DNA of 64,000 nucleotides. Origin: DASVHS01 sp035468985. Its GTDB lineage: Bacteria; Acidobacteriota; Thermoanaerobaculia; Gp7-AA8. Position numbers and translations under genes: made by a program. Of this stretch, positions 14,636 through 23,639 are shown piece by piece; within the stretch, counting starts at the first letter, position 1, and each line of letters starts with the position of its first letter. The stretch lies in assembly GCA_035468985.1 (NCBI GenBank), contig DATISF010000055.1, positions 1 to 64,000 of the forward strand, in the 5' to 3' direction. The notes under the pieces are model-generated. The model did not search any database, was not told the DNA's origin, and saw only the letters and a list, made by a program, of their open reading frames with translations.

Positions 14636-17221
14636 TCACTCCTCCTCGAGCAATCTCAGATCGAAGATCGGCTGCGCCGCCAGCGAGATCCAGAACGCAT
14701 ACGCGGCGATCGCCGTCATCAACGCCATGATCACGAAGGAGCGGCCGAAATACCAGGCCGAGGTGTCGAGGGTCATCGGCGCGGCCGAGAGAATGAGCTG
14801 AAACAACAGCAAGGCCGCCAGTGCCAGAAGTCCGTTGCGGCGAAAGACCAGCACGGTCACCACCGCCAAAGCAGCTTCGACCGCCATCTGGAGGCCCGAA
14901 AACTGCGTCACACTCACAAGCAGGAAGAAACCGGCGAGCAGTACCGCCGCCGCGATCGTGCTGCGCGTGATGATGTACAGGAGCAGAAAGAGAAAGGCGG
15001 CGATGATGGCCAGGCCGAGAGCGGACTGCAGGTTGTTGAGCAGCAGAAAGACCACATGCCGCAGCTCGGTCAAAGCGGTGAAGTACGTCCGGACCGGCGG
15101 CAGCGGCGGTTTCCCGATCCAGGCCGGCGCCACGATGGCCAGTTTTGTCATGACCGCGCATGCGCAGCCGGCGACCGCGCCGATCAGCGCGTCGCGTCCG
15201 ATCATCGGGTCGCGGAAACGTCCGGCCAGCAGGCGCGTCCAGGCGATCAACAGCCGCGGCCAGCGCCGGCGGAAGTACGGCTCGAGTGCGATGTAGACCA
15301 GCCAGACCATGACTCCCGTGACGATCGCCTCGCTGGCCAGTTGCCCGAAGATGTCCTTCTCGTCGGTGATGTCCCAGACGTGATCGACGCGAAACGACCT
15401 GGTGAGGAAGACCAGCACGATGACGAACAGCGCCAGGCGGAACGCCCCTTTCCGATCTCCGCGCGAGCGACGGAGATTCCGCCGCGCCAGGAACAGCGCG
15501 CCCCACAGGACGACGAACCCGATGACGGCGAACGCCGCCTGGCCTGCTCGCCAGACCGTCGGCGCGCCGATGGATGTCGTTCGGTCGGCCTTTTGCCACG
15601 GCGGGATGACCGCGAACCACACCGGCCGGCCATGATGGCTGGCCGCTTCGACGCGCACGGCCACGTCGCGTTGCTCCGGATAGCGCGCTTCCCACGCCAC
15701 TTTCTCATCGGAGTCGACCGGCACTCTCCACTTCGGCCGGACGGGCCGCAGCGTCGCCGGATCGATCCCTGCCTCGGCGATGAAGCGCGACCAGTCGACT
15801 GCCGCCTGTTTCGCCGGCTCCTCCTCCAGTTCCGGCGGCACGACCACGAATCGAATGAGCCGGCCGGAAGGATCGATCTCGACGCTGGCCATGCGTGAGA
15901 CGGTCGGCGGCGGATCGTATGGAGTCACACGCCGCTCGCTTTGTTCCGCAAAGAGCTCGCGCGGGCTCTCGCGATAGTAGAAGACGACCGGCGACGGACG
16001 GACGGCATCGAGGTTGTCGCGCCGCACCCGGGCCGACTCGAAGTAATCATTGTTCCAGCCGAGGTTGTAGGCGACGGCGGCGGGCGGCTGCGTGTAACCG
16101 GCGCTCGCCAGGATCTCTCGTGCCCGATCGGCCAGCACGTCCGGCTTCTTCGGCAGAGCGACACGCCCAAAGAGCATGGCCGTGCGATTGAGCATGGCAC
16201 CGATGAGGATGAGAACGATCACCGCCACCAGCAGCGCCCATCCGATGGCCGGGCGCAGTTCACCGCTCTCCCCCGCCGCGGCAACCATCTCCGGCGACGG
16301 CGTCTCGCCGGCGTCGATAGCTGCCTGCAGCGGATCGCCTCCCGGAAGAGCAGCGATGACCGCGTGAATCGAGGGCGGCCGCGATTCCGCCCGCTCTTCG
16401 AGACAGCGGAGGACGACGCGCTGCACCGCCGGATCGATCTCTTTCATCTCGCGAGACAGGCTCTGCGAGCTGGTGCTCTGATGCTGGGCGATGATCTCGG
16501 CGAGGCTCTTGGCCTCGAACAGACGCTTGCCGGTGAACATCTCATAGAGGATCAGTCCGAGCGCATAGAGATCGGTCTGCGCCGTCACCTGGCCGCCGGA
16601 GAGCTGCTCCGGTGCCATGTACGCGGGAGTGCCGGCGATCTCACTGCGTGTGGCCGCATCCTCGGCGACGGCCGCCAGACCGAAGTCGGTCATGCGTGCC
16701 GTTCCTCGCCCATCGATCATGACGTTGGCGGGCTTGAGATCGCGATGGATGATCCCCAGCCCGTGCGCGGCGGCCAGTCCGGCGCAGAGGTCGCGCGCGA
16801 TGTCGAGCGCCTTCGCCGGCGGAAGCTTGCCGATGCGACGCAGCAGCGACGCCAGATCCTCGCCGTCGATGTACTCCATGGAGATGAAGTGATGCCCTTC
16901 GAACTCCATGACGTCGTAGATGCGGCAGACATTCGGATGCGACACCTGGCGTCCGAGGCGGACTTCGTCGTAGAGGCCGGCCAGCTTGGCGGCGTCGCCG
17001 GCGAAGCTCACCGGCAGGAACTTGAGCGCCACCTGCTGCCCCAGCTTCATATCCTCGGCGCGATAGACCTCGCCCATTCCGCCCCTTCCGAGCAAGGCGA
17101 TGATGCGGAAGCGGCCGGCCAGCATCGCTCCCGGTGTGAAGCGGCTGTCGCGGCGCAACGGCGCGGGCGACGAGGGAGGTTTCACCTCCGTCCCGTGTGG
17201 CTGGCTCGGATCGTCGGTCAC
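14636..17221 (-). CDS. Ser/Thr protein kinase with large C-terminal membrane domain
   Basis: 861 residues. The kinase domain spans ~38-310 with all key residues: GRGGMGEVY loop, Lys67 (VALKFL), HRDLKPANV (Asp161), DFG (Asp179) and MAPEQ (202-206). A membrane helix at ~327-345 leads to an extracytoplasmic region (~350-550) and then about ten more hydrophobic helices to the C-terminus. Bacterial PASTA repeats are absent. A decayed relative of this gene, keeping only the start and the end, lies at 50246-51095. Substrate and signal are unknown; a polytopic sensor or transporter-linked role is an inference. Confidence 0.9.
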   Translation of the reverse strand: MTDDPSQPHGTEVKPPSSPAPLRRDSRFTPGAMLAGRFRIIALLGRGGMGEVYRAEDMKLGQQVALKFLPVSFAGDAAKLAGLYDEVRLGRQVSHPNVCRIYDVMEFEGHHFISMEYIDGEDLASLLRRIGKLPPAKALDIARDLCAGLAAAHGLGIIHRDLKPANVMIDGRGTARMTDFGLAAVAEDAATRSEIAGTPAYMAPEQLSGGQVTAQTDLYALGLILYEMFTGKRLFEAKSLAEIIAQHQSTSSQSLSREMKEIDPAVQRVVLRCLEERAESRPPSIHAVIAALPGGDPLQAAIDAGETPSPEMVAAAGESGELRPAIGWALLVAVIVLILIGAMLNRTAMLFGRVALPKKPDVLADRAREILASAGYTQPPAAVAYNLGWNNDYFESARVRRDNLDAVRPSPVVFYYRESPRELFAEQSERRVTPYDPPPTVSRMASVEIDPSGRLIRFVVVPPELEEEPAKQAAVDWSRFIAEAGIDPATLRPVRPKWRVPVDSDEKVAWEARYPEQRDVAVRVEAASHHGRPVWFAVIPPWQKADRTTSIGAPTVWRAGQAAFAVIGFVVLWGALFLARRNLRRSRGDRKGAFRLALFVIVLVFLTRSFRVDHVWDITDEKDIFGQLASEAIVTGVMVWLVYIALEPYFRRRWPRLLIAWTRLLAGRFRDPMIGRDALIGAVAGCACAVMTKLAIVAPAWIGKPPLPPVRTYFTALTELRHVVFLLLNNLQSALGLAIIAAFLFLLLYIITRSTIAAAVLLAGFFLLVSVTQFSGLQMAVEAALAVVTVLVFRRNGLLALAALLLFQLILSAAPMTLDTSAWYFGRSFVIMALMTAIAAYAFWISLAAQPIFDLRLLEEE

Positions 17222-17275
17222 TGGTGGGGCCGATTATCGCCTCCTCAGGGAAGCTCTGCACAAGTCGTTGTTCAC

Positions 17276-17522
17276 TTCATCCTGAGCCGCGAAGACGGCG
17301 AAGGATCTCGAAATGGCAGGCGTTTTCGCATCCTAAGATCCTTCGTCGCGCTTCGCCGACTCAGGATGACGAGTTGCGTTCAGGTTCCCTGGCTGGAACG
17401 CTTGGCGAACTGGGGAAGCTCCGCGCAAGTCGTTGGTCTCGTCATCCTGAGCCGCGAAGACGGCGAAGGATCTCAAGTTGCGCATTTTGAGATCGTTCGC
17501 CGTCTCCGCGGCTCAGGATGAC
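17276..17522. repeat. Two full family A palindromic repeats in tandem
   Basis: Copies at 17276-17370 and 17441-17522, each with GTCATCCTGAG..GGATCTC and GAGATC..CTCAGGATGAC arms and each preceded by an AGCTCTGCACAAGTCGTTG-like flank. They fill the gap between the kinase start and the membrane protein at 17527. Their centres differ, so they are not a recent perfect duplication. Confidence 0.88.
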
Positions 17523-17526
17523 GTGG

Positions 17527-17931
17527 TCACACTTTGTCTTCTTTCGGTCCGTCCGCGGCTTTCGACTCCGCGGCGGCGATGTCCAGTCGATCTTCTCGAA
17601 TCTCCAGGCGCAACCTGCCGAAAAAGCTCATGTAGACGTTGGCCAGCCACACCAGGGAGAAACCTGCGACGAGATAGCCTCGCCAGTCATCGAACAGCAG
17701 CTTGTAACGGGTGATGAACAGAAAGAGGGCCGTGACGTAGTGGCTGAAGCAATACTCACAGGTGAACACGTAGAAGAACTTGCGCGCGAAGATGCTCCGG
17801 GACGATTTGCTTTTCGCGGTGCACCAGTCGCGCGGCTCGCGAAACAGTTCTTCGTGCGTCACGGTCCAGGCGATGGACGCAATCGGAATCGGGAGAACCA
17901 GCAGCAGCGCGAGCTCACGTTCCAGGGTCAT
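17527..17931 (-). CDS. Small membrane protein with CxxC motif, function unknown
   Basis: 134 residues. An N-terminal hydrophobic helix (LALLLVLPIPIASIAW) and two more around residues 60-75 and 83-103. A CEYC motif just before the second helix (FTCEYCFSHYVTALFLFI) resembles small membrane proteins with a conserved Cys pair at the bilayer edge. The charged C-terminus (~108-134) is probably cytosolic. The gene overlaps the pterin dehydratase gene by four bases (ATGA) and follows it, so co-expression is likely. I do not recognise the function. Confidence 0.65.
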   Translation of the reverse strand: MTLERELALLLVLPIPIASIAWTVTHEELFREPRDWCTAKSKSSRSIFARKFFYVFTCEYCFSHYVTALFLFITRYKLLFDDWRGYLVAGFSLVWLANVYMSFFGRLRLEIREDRLDIAAAESKAADGPKEDKV

Positions 17932-18218
17932 GACTTGCCCGCGAGCTCGTTCATGCGCCGGGCCAGAGAAAAGTCGGACGCGCTGATCCCGCCGGCGTCA
18001 TGGGTTGTCAGGTCGACGCGGACCGTGTTGTAAACGTTGAGCCACTCCGGGTGGTGGTTCATCTTTTCAGCGACGAGCGCGACGCCGGCCATGAATCCGA
18101 ACGCCTTGACGAAGTCCGGAAACTTGAACGTGCGCCGGAGTTTCCCTCGGACGACGTTCCATCCCGGGATGTGTTTGAGTCGAGAGATCACCTGCTCACT
18201 CGAGAGTTTCTTTGGCAT
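17928..18218 (-). CDS. phhB: Pterin-4a-carbinolamine dehydratase
   Basis: 96 residues, the usual size. The family signature is complete: EKMNHHPEWLNVYNTV followed by TTHDAGGIS, including the two adjacent histidines and the third His of THD that make the active site. It dehydrates 4a-hydroxytetrahydrobiopterin, recycling the cofactor of aromatic amino-acid hydroxylases; no hydroxylase gene is nearby. The start at 18218 is preferred to the longer frame to 18311 because the homologous region begins there. Confidence 0.92.
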   Translation of the reverse strand: MPKKLSSEQVISRLKHIPGWNVVRGKLRRTFKFPDFVKAFGFMAGVALVAEKMNHHPEWLNVYNTVRVDLTTHDAGGISASDFSLARRMNELAGKS

Positions 18219-18421
18219 CCTCTTCACCTCGCTTCGCACCAAATGAATGCAGCGCTCGTTCCCATCTGCGATCCCGTCGAAGACACTACCGCGGGCAGAA
18301 CGTCGCCGCAATACGGATGGCGCAGGTCGCCGATGCGCTCTTTCGCTGCGTTCATGCTTCAGGAGAACTGAATGTTGGGCATTCGCTATACTCCGCGAAT
18401 CACAACAGACCGGAGACCCAA

Positions 18422-19054
18422 ATGCGACGTCTGTTCGTCATGACCGCCTTTTTCCTCTTCATCGCGGGCGCATTCGCGAGCGAGCGCAGCGACCGCGCAC
18501 ATGCAGAGTGGATGAAGTTCGAGGGTCGCGGCACGAATGTCTGCTTCGGCACGGGCGGGCTGTACCTGAGCTATACGCCGCTCGATCGGAGGCAGTGGTA
18601 CGCGGTGCAGTTCTCACCAAGCCTGCAGCCGGACCTGCTGAAGCGCGCCGCGCCGACCGTTCACTTCAAGGATGAGAGCGCGCGGCAACTGGTCGAGAAC
18701 GAGGTGAACGCCGCGCTGAATCAACACATCGACGAGCTGCGCAACGGCACCTACAACAAGATCGACGTCAGCCTCGGGAAGGGGAACGCGTTCTCGATCA
18801 CTCCGGCCAACAGCGAAACGGAGCCGGTTCTGATCTGGACCTTCTCCGGCGCCGGATCGCGACTGGTGAGCGTCCTCTCCGGGATGAAGCCGACCGATAC
18901 CGTGTACGTCCTGCAGAGCGACGGCAAGTCCGGCCCGATCGAAAAGACCAATCGCCCGACATGGCTGGAGAGCGAAGACTTCTTCACGTCGACCGGCACC
19001 GGAAGCATCCGCCAGGAGCACCGGCGCGCAGCGCACTTCACCGAGTGCAAGTGA
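18422..19054 (+). CDS. Secreted protein of unknown function
   Basis: 210 residues. A signal peptide of about 19 residues (MRRLFVMTAFFLFIAGAFAS) precedes a soluble domain with alternating strands (YLSYTPLDRRQWYAVQFSP, ISLGKG-like turns) and a helical stretch RQLVENEVNAALNQHIDEL. One cysteine near residue 41 and another close to the C-terminus could form a disulfide. I recognise no family. The ATG at 18422 is supported by the signal peptide that begins there; the longer frame upstream is non-coding in character. Confidence 0.65.
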   Translation: MRRLFVMTAFFLFIAGAFASERSDRAHAEWMKFEGRGTNVCFGTGGLYLSYTPLDRRQWYAVQFSPSLQPDLLKRAAPTVHFKDESARQLVENEVNAALNQHIDELRNGTYNKIDVSLGKGNAFSITPANSETEPVLIWTFSGAGSRLVSVLSGMKPTDTVYVLQSDGKSGPIEKTNRPTWLESEDFFTSTGTGSIRQEHRRAAHFTECK

Positions 19055-19125
19055 CTGTGTCCGTCATGTTCTACGGCATCCGGCCGGCCTCTCTACGACG
19101 AAGGTGTGCCATGGTTCCGACGCCC

Positions 19126-19152
19126 TATGGGAAATATGGGAAATATGGGAAA
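19126..19152 (+). repeat. Three perfect 9-bp direct repeats (TATGGGAAA)
   Basis: Three tandem copies of TATGGGAAA end 34 bp before the Phd-like antitoxin start. The position fits an operator or a recently expanded microsatellite; which one cannot be told from sequence. Confidence 0.8.
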
Positions 19153-19186
19153 CTTGTCCACAGTTGGAACAACAAGGAGACCAGAC

Positions 19187-19531
19187 ATGGCCAAGTCATC
19201 GTCAAGGCAGACCGACGGCCGCACGCGTTCGGCCTCGGATGTGAAGGCCCGCTGGCGCGACATCGTTGCGGAGGCGAAGGAGTACGGCGAAGTGGTCGTC
19301 ACGAATTTCGAGCGGCCGGAGGTCGTCGTGCTCTCCATGGATCGATATGCGAATCTGACGGCCCAGGCAATGGCGAAGGATCCGCTGGCGACGCTCCGCG
19401 GAGAGTTCGATCGCGAGCTGGAAGTGCTGCGTTCGCGTGGCGCGGCATCGAAGCTTCGTAAGGCTTTCGCCGCGACGCCGGCGCAACTGGCACAGGCGGC
19501 GAACGCCCGCCGCTCCCGACACGGCCGGTGA
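19187..19531 (+). CDS. Phd/YefM-type antitoxin
   Basis: 114 residues, start supported by an AAGGAG site nine bases upstream. The N-terminal domain has the Phd/YefM pattern: ASDVKARWRDIVAEAKEYGEVVVTN, then RPEVVVLSMDRYANL. The C-terminal tail (~75-114, rich in Ala/Arg) would be disordered and bind the toxin. It overlaps the zeta-toxin gene at TGATG. Phd-type antitoxins normally pair with Doc, YoeB or PIN toxins, so the partner here is unusual. Confidence 0.82.
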   Translation: MAKSSSRQTDGRTRSASDVKARWRDIVAEAKEYGEVVVTNFERPEVVVLSMDRYANLTAQAMAKDPLATLRGEFDRELEVLRSRGAASKLRKAFAATPAQLAQAANARRSRHGR

Positions 19532-20190
19532 TGCCTGGCGGCAAGTCCGAAACAGCGGTCGTCTTCGTCCTGGCCGGCGTGAACGGCGCCGGCAAGAGCT
19601 CGATCGGCGGTGCCTATCTTCGCGAAATGGGACTCCAGTATTTCAACGCCGACGAAGCGGCGGCCCGGATTCGCGATGCCATCGGCTGCCCGATCGAAGA
19701 AGCCAACTCCCTGGCTTGGGCTGAAGGGAAGCGGCGATTGGAAGAGGCGATCGAATGGCGATCGAACTACGCGTTCGAGACAACTCTCGGCGGGCGCACG
19801 ATCCCCGGCCTCCTGGCTCGCGCGTCGAAATCGGGACTCGACGTCATCGTCTGGTTTGTCGGCCTGTCCAGCGCAGATCAGCACATCGATCGCGTACGCG
19901 AGCGCGTCAGCCGAGGTGGTCACGACATCCCGGAAGCGCGAATCCGAGAGCGGTGGGATACCTCGAGGCGAAATCTCGTCGCGCTCATGCCTTTCCTCAG
20001 TGAGCTGAGGGTGTTCGATAACAGCCAGGACGCAAATGCCAAGAGGGGGCTCATTCCCGAACCGGTTCTCCTCTTACACGTTCGCCACAACAGAATCATC
20101 GCTCCCAGGATCGAGGAGATCGCCAATACGCCGGAATGGGCAAAGGCGATCGTCGCGTGCGCAATGCAGATCGAACGCGAGAACGCGTGA
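19531..20190 (+). CDS. Zeta-toxin-family P-loop kinase
   Basis: 219 residues. Walker A is GVNGAGKSS (Lys22), followed by the FNADEAA strand, the FETTL motif of the zeta family, an arginine-rich helix HIDRVRERVSRGGHDIPEARIRERW (lid and substrate region) and a terminal basic part. Zeta toxins phosphorylate UDP-N-acetylglucosamine and block peptidoglycan synthesis; related zeta-like ATPases also occur outside toxin systems. The overlap with a Phd-like antitoxin supports a toxin role. Canonical epsilon antitoxin is absent. Confidence 0.85.
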   Translation: MPGGKSETAVVFVLAGVNGAGKSSIGGAYLREMGLQYFNADEAAARIRDAIGCPIEEANSLAWAEGKRRLEEAIEWRSNYAFETTLGGRTIPGLLARASKSGLDVIVWFVGLSSADQHIDRVRERVSRGGHDIPEARIRERWDTSRRNLVALMPFLSELRVFDNSQDANAKRGLIPEPVLLLHVRHNRIIAPRIEEIANTPEWAKAIVACAMQIERENA

Positions 20191-20257
20191 TCTCTGCCGG
20201 CCGGCGCCGGCAGACTACAATGCCGGCCATCCAAGAAGTCGTCGATGGGAGGACGCC

Positions 20258-21691
20258 ATGATCCGCCGGGTCGTTGTTTGTCTCTTGGCATTCGTGCTGG
20301 GCATCGCCGCGTCGAACAGCGAGGCCACGAAGCGACTGCTCGCCGCGGCTGCCGACGGTGACGGCGACAAGATCGTCGCCGCGCTGGCAGCCGGCGCCGA
20401 TCCGAACGCGCGCAGCGAGAACAAGACGCCCGCACTCGTCACCGTCTCGACGAAGACACTCTTCGGACGCGAGAAGCGCGTCATGGCGGCGTTCGTCAAG
20501 GCCAAGGCGAATTTCGACGCTGCCGACGCCGACGGCGCGACACCGCTCATGGCCGCCGCGGCAACCGATCATGGCGAGATCCTCGAGGCCCTCATCGCCG
20601 CCCGCGCGAAGATCGAGGCCAAGGACAAGGACGGCTGGACCGCCGTCCACTACGCGGTGATGAACGGCAACTGGTCGGCGCTGGACAAACTGGTCGCGGC
20701 GAAGGCGAACGTGAACGCCGTCGCCAACGACAAATACAGCGCGCTGATGATGGCCATCGGGAGCGGCCGTGGGGGCATCGCCGAGAAGCTGATGAAGGGA
20801 GGCGCGAAGTGGCCGGCGAGCTGGCCCGACGGCGCGTCCGGTCTCACCCACGCGGCAGCCGGACGCGATCTCCAGGCGGTGCGCATCGCGCTCGCCAACA
20901 ATCCCGCGATCGACGAGCCTTCACCCGACGATGGCCTCACTCCGTTGGCGATCGCATCGTGGAACGGCGACGCCCAGATCGCCATGGAGCTTTTGCGCGC
21001 CGGCGCGAATCCGTCGATCAAGGACAAGGAGGGGAAGACCGCTCTCGAACACGCCACCTCGCAGAAGCAAACCGAAGTCGTGGCCCTCCTCGGCGGGACG
21101 TGGGACAGGCCGCGCCCGAAAGGCGGCAGGACGATCTCCGTCCCCTGCCCGCCCCTCGGCGGAGCGGTGGAGTCGAATCTCGCCGTCGACGGCAAGGCGC
21201 TCGTCTTCACCACCACGTATCCGCATCCGCTGTCGTACTACTTGGGCGGCGGCAACACGAATCGCGCCGAGACAGCGAAGAAGTACACGTACCCGGGGAG
21301 CTTCACGGCGGCGTACTACCTCGACACCGACTCGAATGTGAAGACGGGGCGCAAGGCGGAGATGTTCGAAAACGAGGCGGAGGGCGCCGACTACACGGTG
21401 GAGTACGACCAGTACGGCACGTCCGTGGTGCTGCGCTACGTGAACTCGAAAGGCGAAGAGCGCGAGAAGCAGGTGTACGCGAACGTTCTCGGCGTGAGCG
21501 TCAAGAAAGGGAGCGACGACGTCGATCTATCCGAGCTGGGCGACGACATCCCGCGCGCCGAGAACGACAACGGCGTGCTGCGGTCGCGCGTTCCGCTGTC
21601 GCTGCTGGCGCTGAAAGCGGGAAGCAGCATGCGCGTGACGGCGAAGATCGGCTCGTGCGGGCCGGTCGTGGAGAAGATCACGTTGAAGTAG
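20258..21691 (+). CDS. Secreted ankyrin-repeat protein
   Basis: 477 residues. A signal peptide (about residues 1-20, VVVCLLAFVLGIAAS) is followed by ankyrin repeats from ~25 to 285; clear units are DGATPLMAAAATDHGEILEALI, DGWTAVHYAVMNGNW, DGLTPLAIASWNGDAQIAMELL and EGKTALEHA. Residues ~300-477 form a separate beta-rich domain (AYYLDTDSNVKTGR, TVEYDQYGTSVVLRYV) with no family I recognise. It probably acts outside the cytoplasm as a binding protein. Confidence 0.85.
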   Translation: MIRRVVVCLLAFVLGIAASNSEATKRLLAAAADGDGDKIVAALAAGADPNARSENKTPALVTVSTKTLFGREKRVMAAFVKAKANFDAADADGATPLMAAAATDHGEILEALIAARAKIEAKDKDGWTAVHYAVMNGNWSALDKLVAAKANVNAVANDKYSALMMAIGSGRGGIAEKLMKGGAKWPASWPDGASGLTHAAAGRDLQAVRIALANNPAIDEPSPDDGLTPLAIASWNGDAQIAMELLRAGANPSIKDKEGKTALEHATSQKQTEVVALLGGTWDRPRPKGGRTISVPCPPLGGAVESNLAVDGKALVFTTTYPHPLSYYLGGGNTNRAETAKKYTYPGSFTAAYYLDTDSNVKTGRKAEMFENEAEGADYTVEYDQYGTSVVLRYVNSKGEEREKQVYANVLGVSVKKGSDDVDLSELGDDIPRAENDNGVLRSRVPLSLLALKAGSSMRVTAKIGSCGPVVEKITLK

Positions 21692-21707
21692 GCGCCGCCG
21701 ATCATTG

Positions 21708-21770
21708 TCATTCCGAGCGCCGCGCCCGCTGTCATTCCGAGCGCCGCGGAGCGCGAGGAATCCGGGCGGG
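21708..21770. repeat. Partial family D palindromic repeat, intergenic
   Basis: GTCATTCCGAGCGCCGCG occurs twice in tandem (from 21708 and from 21731), followed by GAGGAATCCGGGCGGGG. It matches the left half of the element found inside the histidine kinase gene at 11299-11390; the right arm is missing. Confidence 0.8.
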
Positions 21771-21783
21771 GCACTTGCGCCGA

Positions 21784-22124
21784 TCACCCGAGATCGGTTT
21801 CGATTTCCGCGATGCGCTGCTCGAGCGCAGCGACCCGCTGTTTCAGGTCCAGGAGCTCCGATCGCAGAGCCAGCCGATCGATTTTCTGTTCGAGTGCTGC
21901 AAGTCTTGCCTCGATCCGCTGGACCGCTGCCTTCAACGACTGATATTCGCTTCCAGCCGGTCGAATCGTTTGTCGATCGCCTCGAAATTCGAGAGCATCT
22001 CGTCGCGTAGCGAGGAAATCCGCGAGTTGAGCGGCTCAGAGACAACGCGCTCAATGTCAGGAAGAACGACTTCTCGGTGGAAGCGCGTCAGCGCATCGAG
22101 GAGATCCTCAGGCACGTCAGTCAT
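21784..22124 (-). pseudogene. Frameshifted small coiled-coil protein gene
   Basis: The frame from ATG 22124 reads MTDVPEDLLDALTRFHREVV and on to FDRLEANISR, then hits a stop at 21935-21933. A one-base shift at that point continues the same heptad pattern for ~50 more codons (LKAAVQRIEARLAALEQKI, LKQRVAALEQRIAEIETDLG) to a TGA at 21786-21784. So one base seems to have been lost in a gene for a ~113-residue coiled-coil protein. A sequencing error would look the same. Confidence 0.6.
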
Positions 22125-22126
22125 CG

Positions 22127-22320
22127 AAGACCTTGGACTCGCACTCAACGGCTCCGAGGCTCCCTCGGTCGTTCCTGGAGGTCAAGAGAATCCACTCGTC
22201 GTAGAGCGCGCGGTTACGCGACCTATTTCTCGATACAGCCAATCGACAAAGACAGGCCGGCGATCGCTGATGCACCGGTCAGCTGCGACCCGAATCGCTT
22301 CTCGTGACGACGGCATGTTG
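22127..22320 (-). pseudogene. Possible broken small gene next to coiled-coil gene
   Basis: On the minus strand, ATG 22317 opens a frame with RRPVFVDWLYREIG that ends early. A shifted frame continues ALYDEWILLTSRNDRGSLG and ends in a TGA that overlaps the coiled-coil start. Like its neighbour it looks like a coding sequence with one frameshift. No family is recognised. Confidence 0.35.
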
Positions 22321-22370
22321 GCGTCCGATAGCGTCGTCCCAATTTTGAGATCCTTCGCTGTCTTCGCAAC

Positions 22371-23636
22371 TCAGGATGACGAGGCTGTCACCGGCGCGAC
22401 ATCCGCTGGCGCGCTGACGAGTGCGCGGATCGCCGGACCGCTCATGAGCGATGTGATCAGGGCCATGAAGACGAGCGCCACGAAGAGTCGCTCATCGATC
22501 AGACGCGCTTGCAGCGCCAACGATGCCAGCACGATTTCCACGGCTCCTCGCGCGTTCATCGCAAAGCCGACAGCCAGTGCCTCGCGCGGCGGCAGCCGGC
22601 CGATCCACGCCCCTGCCGTAGCGCCGATGATCTTCCCGAGGCAGGCGATTCCGAGGACCGTCATCACCAGGAACAGGTCGAAGCTTGCCAGGAAGTCCGC
22701 CTGAAGGCCGATGGAGACGAAGTAGATCGGAGCGAGCACTCCGAGCGCGAACTGATGCGCGATCTCGTGTTCCGGCTCCCGCACATCGAGGCCGGTCGAC
22801 ATCGCCAGCCCGGCCAGAAATGCGCCGAACAGCGCGTGCACGCCGAGCATCTCCAGCACCGCGGCGAGAAGGATCGTCAGCACGCCCGCGCCGGCGATGA
22901 GCGTGCCGGGATTCTTGCTGCGCAGCCGCACGGCCGGCCGGATTCGCTCGATGGCTTTCCGTCCGACTGTGACCACGAACGCTGTCAACAGCAGAACGAC
23001 AGCAATCGTGGTCCAGCGGTTCAGCAGGCGTCGTTCCGATGAGACTGTGCTGAGGATCGTGGCAAACAGCGTCCAGCCGGCGATGTCATCGAGGCTGGCC
23101 GCCGCCAGAACGATCGAGGCGAAGGGCGTCCGCTCCATCTCCAGGTCGAGCAGGATGCGCGCGATCACCGGCAGCGCCGTAATGGAAAGAGCCGCTCCCA
23201 TGAACAGGGCCAGTTGATGCGGCGGAATCGGCTGCCGCCAGAAGCTCGGTGCCCAATTCACGACGAGAAAACCGCATGCGAAAGGGAGAGCGATTCCCCA
23301 CAGGCTGGTCGACAGCACCGTCCAGCGCTTCTGCCGGACCTGTCGCAGATTGACCTCCAGCCCGGCCACAAAGAGGAATGCCAGCACCGCCAGCTGCATC
23401 ACGCCCTGGCGCGCGATCGCCACCGGACCCGACTTCGGAAAGAGCCACGCCTCCGCGGAGGGAAACGCACGACCGAGAAGAGTGGGCCCGAGAAAGACGC
23501 CGCCGAGAAGCTCTCCCACGACCGCCGGCAGTCGAAACCGCCGCATCGCGTGTCCAAAGAGCAGTCCGACCGCCAGAAGCACGGCGACCTGCAAAAGGAA
23601 CCGGCTGGAATCGGCGGAGCTCATGCGTGCCGGCAT
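22371..23636 (-). CDS. CPA2-type cation/proton antiporter
   Basis: 421 residues, about 12 membrane helices. Family motifs are visible: VGELLGGVFLGPTLLG in helix 2, FLFVAGLEVNL in helix 4, and the ion-binding region SITALPVIARILLD followed by AASLDDIAGW, whose paired aspartates carry cation and proton. No C-terminal RCK/TrkA regulatory domain follows, so it is a short version. Its last codons and stop (VTASSS then TGA) lie inside a half copy of family A repeat, so the repeat supplies the C-terminus. Confidence 0.88.
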   Translation of the reverse strand: MPARMSSADSSRFLLQVAVLLAVGLLFGHAMRRFRLPAVVGELLGGVFLGPTLLGRAFPSAEAWLFPKSGPVAIARQGVMQLAVLAFLFVAGLEVNLRQVRQKRWTVLSTSLWGIALPFACGFLVVNWAPSFWRQPIPPHQLALFMGAALSITALPVIARILLDLEMERTPFASIVLAAASLDDIAGWTLFATILSTVSSERRLLNRWTTIAVVLLLTAFVVTVGRKAIERIRPAVRLRSKNPGTLIAGAGVLTILLAAVLEMLGVHALFGAFLAGLAMSTGLDVREPEHEIAHQFALGVLAPIYFVSIGLQADFLASFDLFLVMTVLGIACLGKIIGATAGAWIGRLPPREALAVGFAMNARGAVEIVLASLALQARLIDERLFVALVFMALITSLMSGPAIRALVSAPADVAPVTASSS

Positions 23637-23639
23637 TCT

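Noticed and set aside
18355..18380. Possible fourth copy of the GGAAC/hairpin leader (AGGAGAACTGAATG)
   Set aside because: Only a short block matches copy 3; the GCTAAG/CTTAGC arms are absent.
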